Below, piece by piece: positions 1 to 11,460 of a stretch of DNA of 64,000 bases. Made by a program: the position numbers and the translations under genes. Each line of letters begins with the position of its first letter. Position 1 is the first letter of the stretch. Source of the DNA: Bisporella sp. PMI_857. Its lineage: Eukaryota; Ascomycota; Leotiomycetes; Helotiales; Helotiaceae. The stretch is from NCBI GenBank assembly GCA_021307315.1, contig JAJSPD010000119.1, forward strand, positions 1 through 64,000, in the 5' to 3' direction. The notes beneath the pieces were generated by a model. That model made no database searches, was not told the DNA's origin, and saw only the letters and a program-made list of their open reading frames with translations.

Positions 1-1
1 G

Positions 2-337
2 AGTCCTAGCAATCAAGGCCATGATGGCGCTGGAGAATTTTGGGGTGATGTCTGGGTTTTCATGCCTCCTCCACAAGGAATGACTGGCACAAGTCTCAAA
101 GATGCTACCTGGCAAGCTCTTGGAAGAGAGACTGGAGAAGGACTTTGGAGTGCTGTGAGAGTGTCAGATGCTGAAGGAGCCGAAGGAGAAGATGTTCGAT
201 ATCTAGTTCCAAGCGAAAGAGGATGGTTTGCCAGCTCTGCTATGGGAGATATAGATATAAGTTCCATTGTGCTTTGGGGTGGCTTGAATGCAAAAAATGA
301 AAGGGAAGGCAACGGGTGGATGCTGAAAATTGACTGA
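2..337 (+). CDS. Kelch-repeat protein, C-terminal part (cut by window edge)
   Basis: An open frame enters from the left edge and ends at a TGA at 335-337, so only the last ~111 residues are present. The visible part has Kelch-blade character: an FWGDVWVF strand, then a W-containing strand (ATWQALGRETG), and a final blade ending VLWGGLNAKNEREGNGW, where the GG pair followed by a spaced G-W is the Kelch signature. Kelch propellers are protein-interaction scaffolds or galactose-oxidase-like folds; which of these applies cannot be decided from the C-terminus. There is no TM segment or targeting tail in the visible part. The family call is fairly safe; the exact function is unknown. Confidence 0.7.
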   Translation, partial: SPSNQGHDGAGEFWGDVWVFMPPPQGMTGTSLKDATWQALGRETGEGLWSAVRVSDAEGAEGEDVRYLVPSERGWFASSAMGDIDISSIVLWGGLNAKNEREGNGWMLKID

Positions 338-1770
338 ACAATTTCCCTGGACATTTATTTGAAAGATTGGGAAATGACATGGGAAAATGGGTGCACAGTA
401 GTGGATTTCATGCTGAATAATGAGCTGGAGATTCAGGAAAGGGAGTGAAAGGGAGTAATATACTCGGACTTCGTCAAGAAGGTTTTGTTTTTCGTTTGAC
501 CAAGGGTAGCGGTTGGTAAAAGTCATTTCTACCTTGGCATAGATAAAGGGGCTCGCTTAGCGCCTTTACAAATCCACTTTGTCAAGCGAATGCGTGATAA
601 GTCAGGGAGATGGATCATTAGGTGTCTGCAGCATTCTTCTTGTAAGGTAACTCCTCTATTCGGTCATAGATTTATGTGAAACACGAGAATTGGAGGCCAT
701 TAGTCGACCCTGTGACTCGGACCCAAGCCATAAACTATAAAGATTTGACGGTACAAATGCCTGTGACATGAATTATCAGTGCACAGCATTTCCGTATCAG
801 CCACAAAGATTCCACGCAATTATGAGTGTTTTTTGTTTTTTAAAAGATATCGAGGCTTTCGTCCATTGAATGCGGACGCACACACCGATGCAACGAAAGA
901 TATCGAGCTCGTCAAGATACTTATCTTATACAATCAAATGGAGATTCTTTTTCTTCTTACATTTATTCGGATGCCAAGCTGGAGGTTTTATAGCCAAAAA
1001 TACCTAAAGAGATGATAAATGCCTCGACGATGGTCAGGGATGGACATGCATTGTGAGATCCTCGCTTATAGTATATATTTGCCCGAATGCATTTTCTTCT
1101 TAAGATGGATTGTATGCTGATGCTGAGGATAAAAGAATCCTGCAAAAATGAGTACCATTACAGATGTTCCCTAACTCTTGAGTAGGAAGTGGATACCACA
1201 ATACGGCCTCCTATGTTGAAATGCTTTCTAGTTATACTGAGTCGAAAAATTGTTAGAGATATACTTATCCTCATCTTATTTACCTCGGTGTTTCTGCCAG
1301 CCAATTGAGCCATAACCTTTATGCAAACCATGCGCCTAGATAAACAGTTTTGTCGAATGTCTTCTTTTACTTATTTATATTACTAATAGCTAGCCCGCTT
1401 GCGGTGCTAACCTTTGTTACATATTATTACAAAAACTATAGTATTAAAAGCTGTACAAAGGTTATACACCGCTATTTGCAAAGACAAAAGTACGCGGCCC
1501 GATTATAGATTATTTTACACTAGTTTTAAAGTTTTCCCAACCGTTTCAGCGTTTGCTTTCAATATAGAAATCACGTAGTTTTCTCTTTTTTTTGTAAACA
1601 GACACTAGTGAAAAGCTAAAAGAGTGCACGTTTTCAGACCACAGACAAGTATGTGCTTAGCGATATTATCAAACGTAAATTCTACACTCAATTGAAAACA
1701 AAGGCAAACATCCGCATCTGGCGTCATGCGATGATTGTTATTTCCCGTTGGCACCTGAAGCAAGCAAAAT
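338..1770. other. Intergenic, no gene seen
   Basis: Only short ORFs without recognisable domains occur here. Composition becomes AT-richer after about 1,200. A small imperfect inverted repeat sits at 1401-1472. I see no coding structure. Confidence 0.5.
1401..1472. repeat. Short imperfect inverted repeat
   Basis: The arms are 1401-1420 (GCGGTGCTAACCTTTGTTAC) and 1453-1472, whose reverse complement is GCGGTGTATAACCTTTGTAC. The arms are about 20 bp with a couple of mismatches or a one-base shift, around a 32-bp AT-rich loop. It could be a MITE relic or a chance hairpin. No flanking TA duplication is clear. Confidence 0.4.
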
Positions 1771-1861
1771 TTAATTAAAAAAACCTATGATCTCGATCCA
1801 AGATAGAATGATGCGCAAGCAGGTCACACAACTCAAGTTCTCTACATTTTGGAGCTGGTGC

Positions 1862-2497
1862 TTAGTAACAGTAATGTACATAGTTGTAAAGGTGGCAGCG
1901 ATAGCACTGTGCGGGTTTACCGCCAATAACAAATTTACGAGTGTATGCGCACTCTCCATTCGCTATAGTAACTGTCATTTTGGCAAAGAGCTTATCAGCC
2001 TCTCTCGTGTTCAAATACACAACCATTGAGAGATACTTGTGAACCTTGACCTTGTTCAGTGGACCAAAAATTAAACAACCCACCTCGTCCACCGCCGCTA
2101 CGCGATAAACTCTATCGACCCGCAGTGGATATGCTGATCTCCGTACACCGTTCCTCTATCAAAGTATGTCTTAACCCAAGTGTCATCCCTCTGTATGTTC
2201 TCAACCTCTTTGTCTTGGAAAAGAAGCCGATACCGCCCATTCCCCTTGAATTGACCCATAAACACGTTATTTGCCATCCCTTCAGGGCCTTATTCACTCG
2301 TCTGTGCGCGGCGCATTTCCCTCTTGGATCCCGGAATCTGACCTGGCGCCACTGATGGCGTTGGAAACGGTGGGGAGAGCGTGTAGTAATTCGTGGGGAA
2401 AGCTCGTTTTGTATAAACTCCCCCAAGGCTTCGATGTGCTGCTCCGCTTTCTCTGCTCGATGCTCCGCAGCCAAGATGGTGGATTCAACAAGCGCAA
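1862..2497 (-). pseudogene. Decayed LINE (Tad-like) ORF1/gag-like remnant
   Basis: Minus-strand translations at 1862-2092 give a stretch (LSMVVYLNTREADKLFA, later AQCYRCHLYNYVHYC) resembling the RNA-binding ORF1 of fungal Tad-type LINEs: a hydrophobic V-x-L motif, an EAD segment, then one CX2C...C zinc-knuckle-like motif. Upstream on the same strand, 2112-2474 gives a helical stretch (EHRAEKAEQHIEALGEF) in another frame. Several stops and frame changes separate the pieces, so this is a relic. No reverse-transcriptase domain lies nearby. The family assignment rests on pattern recognition only. Confidence 0.4.
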
Positions 2498-3023
2498 GGA
2501 GGACTTTGACTTGGGGCCGTTAGTTGGTATCCACTGCCGTCGGTACTGTGTGAGATGTCGAGGCCGTCGTAGAGTTGGGCTCGAAGGGCTGCCTGTGCTT
2601 CAGAGGTCCCTCAAGGTGCTCGTAGCTTGGACTGTAATCGAGTCATTACCATCAGATTTATCGAGCAACTCGAACGAATTGCCCTTTCGGCTGTTCACGC
2701 CATTCTTGCTATTCTTTGGCATTTTTCCCTATTAATCATAATCTCCATTGGGGTTATTAGTAGTGGCACTCCGAGCTGAAATTTGGAAAACCGCTAAGCC
2801 TGAAATGGGGAGGGGAGGGGGTTCGATGATGAGCCACAACAAGGGTTGGCAAAACACCTTTACCTCCGCAGTTCCATACCATACCGGCTCTTCAACTTCC
2901 CAACCCACATTTTCCGAATGCGAGGAGTACAATCAGCCGTTTAGCAATTAGCAGTCTCTTAATCAGCACCTCAACTCCCCCTAGTCACAGTTTTAGAATG
3001 CGATCATCCCTTTAGGGTTAGCC

Positions 3024-5235
3024 ATGCCTTGTATAACGGTTATACGCCTGTTACTATTTCTATCACTGTGCACATCCGATTCAGCTGCCGCTATTACGCA
3101 GTTCCAAACAGAAACCTCCACAGGCTTTGTACCACTTACCACTGGCTTCACACCAGCACCTGAATGTAGTTCTATTACAATAGTACATAGTCAACGCGAT
3201 GTTGCAGTCTACCAAGGCTGTGTCGGCTCTGATCCCAGTTGCTGCCCTCAATCTGGGCGTCTCAACAATACCTATAGTCCCGGAGTATGCCCATCAGGTT
3301 ATATATCTAAGGATGCTCATGTTGGCTTGGACCGGCTTGCTATAGATACCCTTGAATGGGAAGCAACCTGCGTTCCCTCGTAAGTTCATATCCGATCTTT
3401 AGCTAGAAGACGTGCCATCAATCCTTCCTCTTCCTTGCGCGCGTACGTAGACCTCCAAGTGACTTTGGTAGAGCTTTTACTACCTGCACCAGACCGTGGT
3501 ACAAGTTGCCCCAGCAGCCCATGCTCCCAGACACAGATTGTCCTCGGCGGTACACTAGCCAACTACCCCGTCTCACAACTCCTTTAACAGTATCGGTCTT
3601 TTATTACCACCCTTATGACTACAATCTTGATTCGGGGTCGCCCTGGCCATACCGGGTTGGCTTTAGAACTACTATGGTATTATCGGAATCCTGGCCGATC
3701 TTGATTCCTGCAACTACAACTCCTAAAGCGGTTGTTGCGACGCATTTTATTATCCGATGGAAGGACTCTGACTTCTCGTCGACTCTTTCACCTCCGGTCG
3801 TATCGGCGAGCATCTCTGGAAGCCCGCCTCCTGGATTCACGGGGGTAGACCCTATCACAACATCTACTCCATCATATTCCCAATCAGGCGTACCAGAAAA
3901 TGATGGAGTGACTACGACGAGGTCGATGTCTGGTTGCCCTACGTGCGCCACAAAATCTTCGTCTCCATTACCATCAGGCAAACTTTCCCATGGGAGTATA
4001 GTTGGCATAACCATAGGTAGTGTGGTAGGTACTGCTGGGCTTGTCTTCGGGGTACTATTCTGTTATTTTCGAAACCGAAAAGGATCGCCTAATAGCGAAA
4101 TCGAGCTACAAGACTCAGGACCAAATGTGGGGTTTTTAACATTGTACAGAGGCGAAACAGATCCAGGGCCGGTTGCCGAGTAAGCCCTCTCTCCTACCAT
4201 TTTTTCGTAATACCTTACTAATAATCTACAAAGTATTGTTTTAGTTCACGGCTTGCGAGGCCACCGCTCAAGAACGTGGACAAAAGACGGGTGTTGTTGG
4301 CCAAAAGACTTACTCCCTCAGAAACTTCCAGGAATCCGGGTCATCTCATTTGGCTACGATTCCAGTATAGCAAGATTTATAGGGCATTCATCAAGAAATA
4401 ACATAAACCAACACGCGACATGCCTGCTTGCAGACTTAATTGATATAAGGAGCGGGAATACTCAAGTTGGTCTCTCTTACTATACTATAGAATTGCACTT
4501 GAGCTAACAGGTGATGGATAGCGGCCGATAATCTTTGTGGCTCACAGCTTAGGCGGTATTGTTGTGAAAGATGTCTGTCCATTTACAACGCAATCTATTC
4601 TAAACTGACCACGCAAACAGGCCCTCCGGAAAGCGAGAGAACTCAACGAAGGTGGCCGATATCGCTCCATCTACGAAGCCACCCACAGTGTTATATTCTT
4701 AGGAACCCCTCACCATGGAAGTGCTTATGCTCGAGTCGGCAGATCAGTGGCAGATATGCTCCGTTGGTTCTGGCGCGATACAAATTCGAGCATACTCCGT
4801 TCACTAGAGTACGACTCTGAAATCCTTGAGCGAATCTCAGATGATTTCCGAAACACATTAGCCCACCGCGCCGACCGCAAGATAAAAATCTGTTCTTTCG
4901 CAGAGGAGCTGTCTATGTCATCCCTAGCAAGCGTTAGTCCATTATACGCAGCATTCGGTAATATGCTAATGTATCAGTAGCCCGTCGTTTATGCTAGATC
5001 TGCATTCATAGGCTTATCAGAAGAGATCACAGAGACGATATGGGCGCACCATAGAGATATGTGTCGGTTTAGCAATGAAGACGATCCTGGGTATCAGAGG
5101 ATTGCGAGGAGGATTATTGAGTTCGTCGCGGATGCTACATCGGGTGCCAGCTATTCTAGCTCCGTTGGAACTGAATCGGACACCTCTATAGAGAGGGTAG
5201 AAGATTCTGAGGCGCCAGATCCCGAGATACGATAG
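3024..5235 (+). CDS. Signal peptide/ectodomain/single-TM protein fused to cytosolic SesB-like alpha/beta hydrolase
   Basis: Six exons: 3024-3379, 3451-4179, 4234-4465, 4522-4572, 4621-4932 and 4981-5235. The total is 1,935 nt (644 aa), and every junction keeps frame. Residues 1-23 are a signal peptide. Residues ~24-290 are a Cys-containing ectodomain with a Ser/Thr/Pro-rich stalk. A TM helix lies at ~300-325 (VGITIGSVVGTAGLVFGVLF) followed by a basic RNRK stop-transfer. From ~362 there is a serine hydrolase of the DUF676/SesB type: the oxyanion motif VHGLRGH, the nucleophile elbow AHSLGG (Ser ~448), GTPHHGS, and a C-terminal HHRDMCRF carrying the likely catalytic His (~584). In fungal NLR-like proteins this hydrolase is the N-terminal effector domain; here it follows a TM and has no NB-ARC or NACHT. 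The fourth donor (GTCTGT) and third donor (GTTGGT) are weak, but frame and branch points (CTAAC, CTGAC) support them. The substrate is unknown. The least certain part is 3500-3640. Confidence 0.8.
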
Positions 5236-5559
5236 ATAAACATAACATCAGGTCGCAGTACGATACCAACAGAACACAAGGGCTGATAGGCCCTACGAAC
5301 CCATGCTCCTACCACCAGATTCTTATTGGTATCGTGGATGATTCTGCCTTTGATGACAAACATCACACTGCTCTAATGGCAAAGGAATATCAACTTCAGA
5401 AGGGACGAAACATGGGCATTGCTGCGCGGCGGACAGCGAAGACAAACGTATCCCTATGTTCAAGACCTTCTTCCCTGATGGAGAGCGATTCGAAAGATGG
5501 ATTACCTGAAAATCGGTTTCTGCAACTGGATCGTAACGTTTCCTTTTTTTAATAGCAGG

Positions 5560-7721
5560 TGCCCAACCTGTGCACGGAAATAGAAAGATTGCTGATTAAC
5601 GTCAGGATAGAACAGCGTATCGGCCATTCGATGGCGCGGTTCGCTTCAAACCTCAATTTCTCGAAAATGCATCGTTCCAGAATTGCACTTGTGCCGAGAT
5701 ACTAAGCTTTTGCACGTAGGTCACATGTTTGGTAAACAAGAATGGCGCGAGTCCAGGGGTAGCGTCACACTATGTTGATCATCGAATGTACATTGACAAG
5801 TCGAACAATCAACTCATCTTATTGAATGCTGGGACATTATATCCACGGTTTGAGATAATATCAACGAGATGAAAGCAGCGTGTTACTATGGAAGTTTCAT
5901 CAGCTCACTTGCCCTCAACCACACTTGTCGCGGAGTTGCGAGGCTTGTCCGGATTGAGAGCAGCATAATAAAGCAATTAGCAGTCATTTTTGAGACCTGT
6001 GTATTCCAGGTTCTATCTTGCGACCCCTTTCATAGCCTTACTCGATATTATAACTATATTAGCGAGTAATGTCTCAGCGGCGTGTCAAAAAGTCCTCATA
6101 GAGCTGGGCATGAATATCCTAGGCTTGGATCAAAAAGAAGCTTAGCGATGTGTTGTTCATATTCTTAACATAGCAGCTCTGTCCTACTCTGGTGCTCATA
6201 CCCAGTTTATTGGCAGCGAGACTGTCGGCTCGGTTTCTCTCCCAGGTTCTTTCCTAGAAGTACAATGCCTCAAAATTTGCCGAAAGACATTCTCATCTTT
6301 GAGCGAATTTCTGAAAGGACAGGACGTTTAGGTCCTCGAACTGCATCATGTTAATACACTTCACATTGACTTTACTCCCTTGTGTTTGTTAACCGACACT
6401 ATGACATTCGAGGACATTTGGGGTCCAATGTGAAAGCCATGCGTTCTTGGTCGTGAAGACCGAATCATTCACTACAGCGCTGGAAACGGAGTAATTATTC
6501 CTTGGAGTCGACCAACCTCAACTTCACAAGATGTAATTGAGGTTCGAATGGACGAAGTTTTCTACTACTGGATATCAGAAAAGGATGGCCGCGATCTAGA
6601 AGATCATGCCAACTCATCGACTATGCATGGAAACGATCCTATTCTCATTGGGGCTCCAGTCAGGTTGGATGGCAACGATAAATGCAGAGCTTCGACGGCT
6701 GCTCACAAGCAACGATTAAAAAACTCTGGATCTCGTACTGAACCTGGCACTATAAAGCCAGGTAGGGTATTGGACTCTGAAACAGTTCAAGTGCAAATTA
6801 CGCCACCACATATGGGATTGGGATATCAACGACAATACGGTAGGAGGGGACGAAGTTTGAAGGACTGCGTAATTGAGAATAGAAAAATTCTCCATTCAGC
6901 CGCCAGACGGGATATCTGGATTTTAAGTTAGGGCTTGAAGTTTCAACTTGTCCCCACAATGCCCGTCGAATAAGGTTGATTAAATTATTTGGCATACAGA
7001 CTATGCTTAACTATTTGCAGAATATCCCTCTCCAATGGACAAGCACGGAATGTCGGGAAAACTTTTGCTCTGCTCTTCAGGGCCCTGATCACACAGCGTT
7101 TCGCAAACCGTATGAGTCCCAGCCGGGCTGGCAAACTAATTTTGGCAACGCTGTCGGGTGTTGTTTTGATGCACTGGCAGACACTGGGAAAAGTGAGAAT
7201 AGTCTGGTACTATTTTGGGCACCAGATGCCGAACCAGGAGAAAATAAAAGCTTGAAGTCTAATGAGCCTTCTTGGATCAGCTTTTTGGAAGACACCGAAG
7301 CAGCGGGATGCTAGCTGTACTGGACAGGTGTCTAGAGCTCCTAGATCTAGACATAGGCATGAAATGTCGGATCAATAATTTTGGTCCGAGGCACATCAGT
7401 GGCCAAATTTCTACGGGGACTTTCAACGGGTTAATCCTGGAGACATCGGTGCGTTTGAACGAGACCTGTGTTCCTCTTTCTATTCGTGAGGGACGCATCG
7501 AAAGCAAGAGGCATGATGGCATACCTCCTAGATGTCCGTATCGTTGGTCTTTGCTGCCATTAGAAGAGGGCAACAAGTTTGAGTTCGGTAAGAGAGGCAA
7601 TTTGAAAGCAGCCACCCTCACTCAAGGCCAAATACTGGCAAAATGGAGCGTCTCTCTAGAATATAAGCGCCCTGCAGACGATGTTGAGCAAGATACCAGT
7701 ACTTGGCAAAATTATCAATGA
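5560..7721 (+). pseudogene. Broken copy of an uncharacterised fungal membrane-protein family
   Basis: Conserved-looking blocks occur in order but in changing frames: NIAALSYSGAH (~6165), FEDIWGPM followed by a stop (~6405), GNGVIIPWSRP (~6485), then a long frame at 6548-6931 (FYYWISEKDG, REPGT-like, LDSETVQVQ). A frameshift follows near 6900, after which the frame resumes as LDFKLGLEVSTCPHNARR (~6910-6970) and continues to 7314 (FCSALQGPDHTAFRK, FWAPDAEPGE). Another frameshift near 7310 leads into 7272-7721. I recognise this block order from hypothetical fungal proteins with N-terminal TM segments, but I know no function. With at least two frameshifts and several stops it cannot make the full protein. 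The 5' limit is uncertain and could reach 5330. Confidence 0.55.
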
Positions 7722-9907
7722 GCCGCCTCCGAATATCCATGATGATCCGGGACAGAGAAGACGACACTAGCCCAATATATTTTATCATCCTCAGCACTGC
7801 CAAGACAGTGCTACACTCAGCACAAGTTTCATCCCGACATCTCTCCACGCCATGTCGTCCTTGATGGATCAAACAAAAGTTTATCATTTCAATTCTTCAG
7901 ACTCTGGGATGCCTAGAATCATGACCAGAACTCCACGATCTGTTCTCTCACAGGGCGCTATCAATGAGCTGAGGGGAATTATAAATAGGTGGCAAATGCC
8001 ACTACAGATTCCACTTGAATGGCCAAGGCAGAATTAGCATGTCAGAAATAAAATCTATCAACTAGAGGATCAATTGGAGAATCTGCGAGAGTATCACAAC
8101 AATAGAATACAGGACTATTTCCAGCATTACGGTTGATATATTCTCTACGGTTATTGGCCGTAATATATAGGTACGAGATTTTCTAGCTCATTGGACTATT
8201 TACGTAAGCCAATTCCTGACATGGTAATAGCTATTATGGCGCTAGGCCACGCAAAATCGAGAACCCGATGTGCCAGCAGCTTGCCCACTTGCGAATATTG
8301 AAACCCGCTGCAAAACGGTGTACGTGTACATAGATCGGCTAGCGCTTGTCACTGCCCGACTTGCACACCAATAATCTTTAATTGAAGGAAAAAAGCACAT
8401 AAGTAAAGAAATAAGCAAGGCATGAAACTTGGAACAATTTAGCAGCCTTACATTAGTCAAGCCACCAGGCAGTAATAAAGTGTAATCAGGAACAACACTA
8501 TGGAGAATAGGAGTATACGAGAATGTTGAAAGAAAATCAAAGTTGAAATTTCAAACAAGGCAACTCGCTATAATGCCTGATGTATAGATACAGTCTTTTA
8601 CCTCTCTACAACGCCGCGTGCTTTATATAGTCTAACATTCAGTGGCATGCATTCTCTGACCCCGACCTTCTGATGAATTCAGAAGTTAGTGACTGTGATA
8701 TGGTTAGTCTTGTTCTATCGAAGACAGGAAGTCAACTTACGCCTAAGCGGTAAACCGAATTGCTCTCGAATCCCTTTTATCCTTTTTAGCATTCTTGTTG
8801 ACTAGCTGCTGTGCCTTATTATTCTGATCAGTCGCAACAATGCTGTCCTTCGCAGGGCTGGTGTTGACAACCGTGATAATGGGGGGCCTCTTATGCTTCG
8901 TAGCATTGAACTTGCCGCTAGGCCGCTCGCTCATCTTCACGACATCCAGCTTCTTTTGCTCGTCAGTCAGTTTGCCGCCGGCTTTTTTTTCCAGTTTCGA
9001 TGCCGTTTTCGCCTTTGAGATTTTTCTGTCGTAGCTGGTGGTGTAGTTGATGTTGACTGCTTAAGGTCCCGCGGCGAGAAGAGCGGCGAGAAAAGACTTT
9101 GATATTAAGCATATTTGCAGCGTTTAAGCTAATAAATAGCTAATACCGGGAAAATTCGAGTAAAAGCTTTAGCTACTTACAATAAATATTAGTAAAATTA
9201 CTTTTTGAGAAAGTAAGAAACTGCTCGTGTTAAAGTTGTTAGTGTTGCTGAAGCTTACAAATGTGTTGGTCTTTATTGTGATAATAGTTGTTTTTAGGCA
9301 ACTTCTCGGGACTCTTATATACAGTTCTCAGCAATTGACGGGCTTCTAACTCTGTAGACATGCATCACTGCACCAGAAATGGCTTGCTTCCTTTAGAAGG
9401 AGTGTAGTTGTTACAAATCGGCCCAATATTAGGTCCTATAGCTCCTCAACTTGTAAACTGACCAATAAAGCAGCCAACTATCGGTGCAAAGCCATGTGAA
9501 TTCCAATAACTGAGACACAAAACACGAACAAACCAGCATATGCTGCTTGTGATGCGGCATGTAGGCACTGTAAGGCAGTGCAGTTGGTTATGGATAAGGG
9601 GCTGTGTACGAGTACCAATAATGTGTGGGAGTAGCAAGGCGGCTAATCTCGAATCCATTTTATTTTTCAAGCTTACTGCGGTTTCAACCTAGGGTCACGA
9701 TTGGCCCACGATTAAAGTTCTCATGATTACAAAGCCTGCTCTTACGCGTGTTGACGCTGTGACTGCATAAAAGGCACACTTACACAACGCCTCTCCTGCT
9801 TAACTTCTCCATGATTGTACGGTAGCTAGCACATTGCTAAACCACCTTCAAAAATCTATAAAGTCTCTCTAAAATACCCATCGCCACGTTGTCAGCGCGA
9901 AAGGAAA
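7722..9907. other. Gene-poor interval upstream of the 2EXR gene
   Basis: This interval holds short ORFs (for example + 7852-8037, which continues after a stop as a coiled-coil-like IYQLEDQLENLREY near 8055) and one lysine-rich minus-strand frame at 8743-9060 listed separately. No domain is recognisable. The last ~200 bp are presumably the promoter of the gene at 9908. Confidence 0.4.
8743..9060 (-). CDS. Possible small lysine-rich protein or its remnant
   Basis: A minus-strand open frame of about 105 codons reaches back to a stop just above 9060 and ends at 8743. It is rich in Lys, Ser and Asp (YDRKISKAKTASKLEKKAGG, NKNAKKDKRDSRAIRF) and contains an eight-A run at an AAA-AAA Lys pair. There is no good in-frame start. 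The nearest ATG, at about 9112 on the minus strand, is in another frame, so either a short intron, a frameshift or a non-coding reading is required. A GTAAGT donor-like site lies just after the stop. I do not recognise the family; it may be a decayed gene. Confidence 0.25.
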   Translation of the reverse strand, partial: AVNINYTTSYDRKISKAKTASKLEKKAGGKLTDEQKKLDVVKMSERPSGKFNATKHKRPPIITVVNTSPAKDSIVATDQNNKAQQLVNKNAKKDKRDSRAIRFTA

Positions 9908-10771
9908 ATGGCATCAAGGGACACTACGCCCTCCTCGTTCACTCTTTTCACTAGCCTCCCACTAGAGCTTCGTGAGCAAATATGGCGAGAAACTCTTCCA
10001 AAAGTTTCCAGTTCAGTTCTATTCTCCTACAGAAGAGGTTGCTGGACTGTCCGTGACCCCGCCAAAGGCGAGACCGGGTTCGACCTAGGCTCCCATAACC
10101 ACTTAGAGCTGCTCTTCCTGTACAAACTCCTGGACAAGCCTCACTTCGACATACCAATATTCTTTGTCAACTCTGAAGCTCACAAAATTGCCACAACCTG
10201 GCTTTGCGAAGAAGGTCTTAAACTTGAAGCTTATCCAGAACCGCTGTCCGGGCATCAACATCCTCGGTGCACCTTTGCGCGAACTTTCAGACCAGATCGC
10301 GATATTTTATATGTGTCGGACGACAGGTCGGCCGACTTCCATGGTGAGCCCTTCGATTGTATCAATCAGCCAGAGTACGAGTACTCCTACTATAACACCA
10401 CATGCGAAGTCAGCCGACTCGCTGTCTCAGAGACATTATTCATGGATGGCATCCTCGAGGAACTGCTACAGTTTTGGAACTATCGCATTGCACATATTTT
10501 CGTCATTGTTGGCTCGTTGCCGAATGAAACATGGACGGCTGGTGAAGGCAGGGAGTTGACATGGTGGGAACTGGACAGTTGGAATGGCGGGTCTTTTCGA
10601 TGGATCAAAGATTCGTGGGAGATCGATGTGGAAACCCGCGAGCTTGTAGACGAAATTAGACTTCTGCAAAATGCCATTAAAGACGTCATTGAAAATTTGG
10701 CACAGCTTGACGAACTTTGCAGATATTCCCCGGAGTTGAGCATTCAGCTTGCACGAGCCGTGCAAAGATGA
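9908..10771 (+). CDS. 2EXR domain protein (F-box-like fungal family)
   Basis: A single-exon gene of 287 aa. Residues ~10-40 carry the 2EXR signature FTLFTSLPLELREQIWRETLP, a short F-box-like helix block (LPxELRxxIW) typical of a very large, lineage-expanded family in Pezizomycotina. The rest has the usual features of these proteins: FVNSEAHKIA (the 'NxEA' helix) and an acidic, Trp-rich C-terminal half ending in a helical region with heptad-like leucines. The ATG follows GGAAA at 9908 and no earlier in-frame ATG is available. Function in this family is unknown; a ubiquitin-ligase adaptor role is sometimes supposed from the F-box-like motif. The frame is intact and the gene looks functional. 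Confidence 0.85.
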   Translation: MASRDTTPSSFTLFTSLPLELREQIWRETLPKVSSSVLFSYRRGCWTVRDPAKGETGFDLGSHNHLELLFLYKLLDKPHFDIPIFFVNSEAHKIATTWLCEEGLKLEAYPEPLSGHQHPRCTFARTFRPDRDILYVSDDRSADFHGEPFDCINQPEYEYSYYNTTCEVSRLAVSETLFMDGILEELLQFWNYRIAHIFVIVGSLPNETWTAGEGRELTWWELDSWNGGSFRWIKDSWEIDVETRELVDEIRLLQNAIKDVIENLAQLDELCRYSPELSIQLARAVQR

Positions 10772-11460
10772 CGAGAGCCATGAGCACAAGTTAAAAATGA
10801 TAGCGTTATCGGAAATCTAAAAAGACGAAACTAGTGAGCAAGCCTTGCATGACTTTGCTTCGAGCTTGGTAAAAGTGTACACTTCGTACTTAGTAGCCAG
10901 TTTTGGTCGATACTTTTTGAAAAGAACAAGCAGCAAAAATTGAACTTCCGTTTTAAAAACACCTTGGTATACAACTATTGCTAAATTGGAGAACTAGTTA
11001 TCAAATATGATTCACTAAATCTTACACGGGTTTCCGTCGATGACCGTCGAGCTTATTATTTCCGTCCAGTGATGCGCTAGCATATCCGATTCCAGAGCGG
11101 CAACCACCAAGCAAGAAAGTTTCAGGCCCGTAATATTGACTGGAAACACGTACTGACCTGCGAAAGGAGCATATCGGTAATAATAGCCACTTTCCCTGAC
11201 AGGCTTGGGATATTGCTTTCTTTGATCGTCAAGGATGTCAGGTGTAAACCGTGTTATAAGGTCCATCTGCAAAGCTTCGAGTGTCACAGGTGAGAAATCC
11301 TCTGTTACCACTCAATTTAATTGTTTTTCCCCATAATTTATGGACGATGCCTACCATGGAGAGCCTGTGTTAACATGTGCGTACCGCAACACAAACGCCG
11401 TCTAAAGATGGAGGTCAACTCAGGTATCCATGGCGTGTTGAGACAGCTCAGATGAAACAA

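Noticed and set aside
7852..8133. Plus-strand frame followed by a coiled-coil-like stretch
   Set aside because: An in-frame TAG at 8036-8038 separates the two parts and no family is recognised; could be a scrap of a decayed gene.
11015..11311. Minus-strand frame of 98 codons next to the SDR remnant
   Set aside because: It does not resemble the SDR C-terminus or any other family I know and lacks splice links; not called as a gene.
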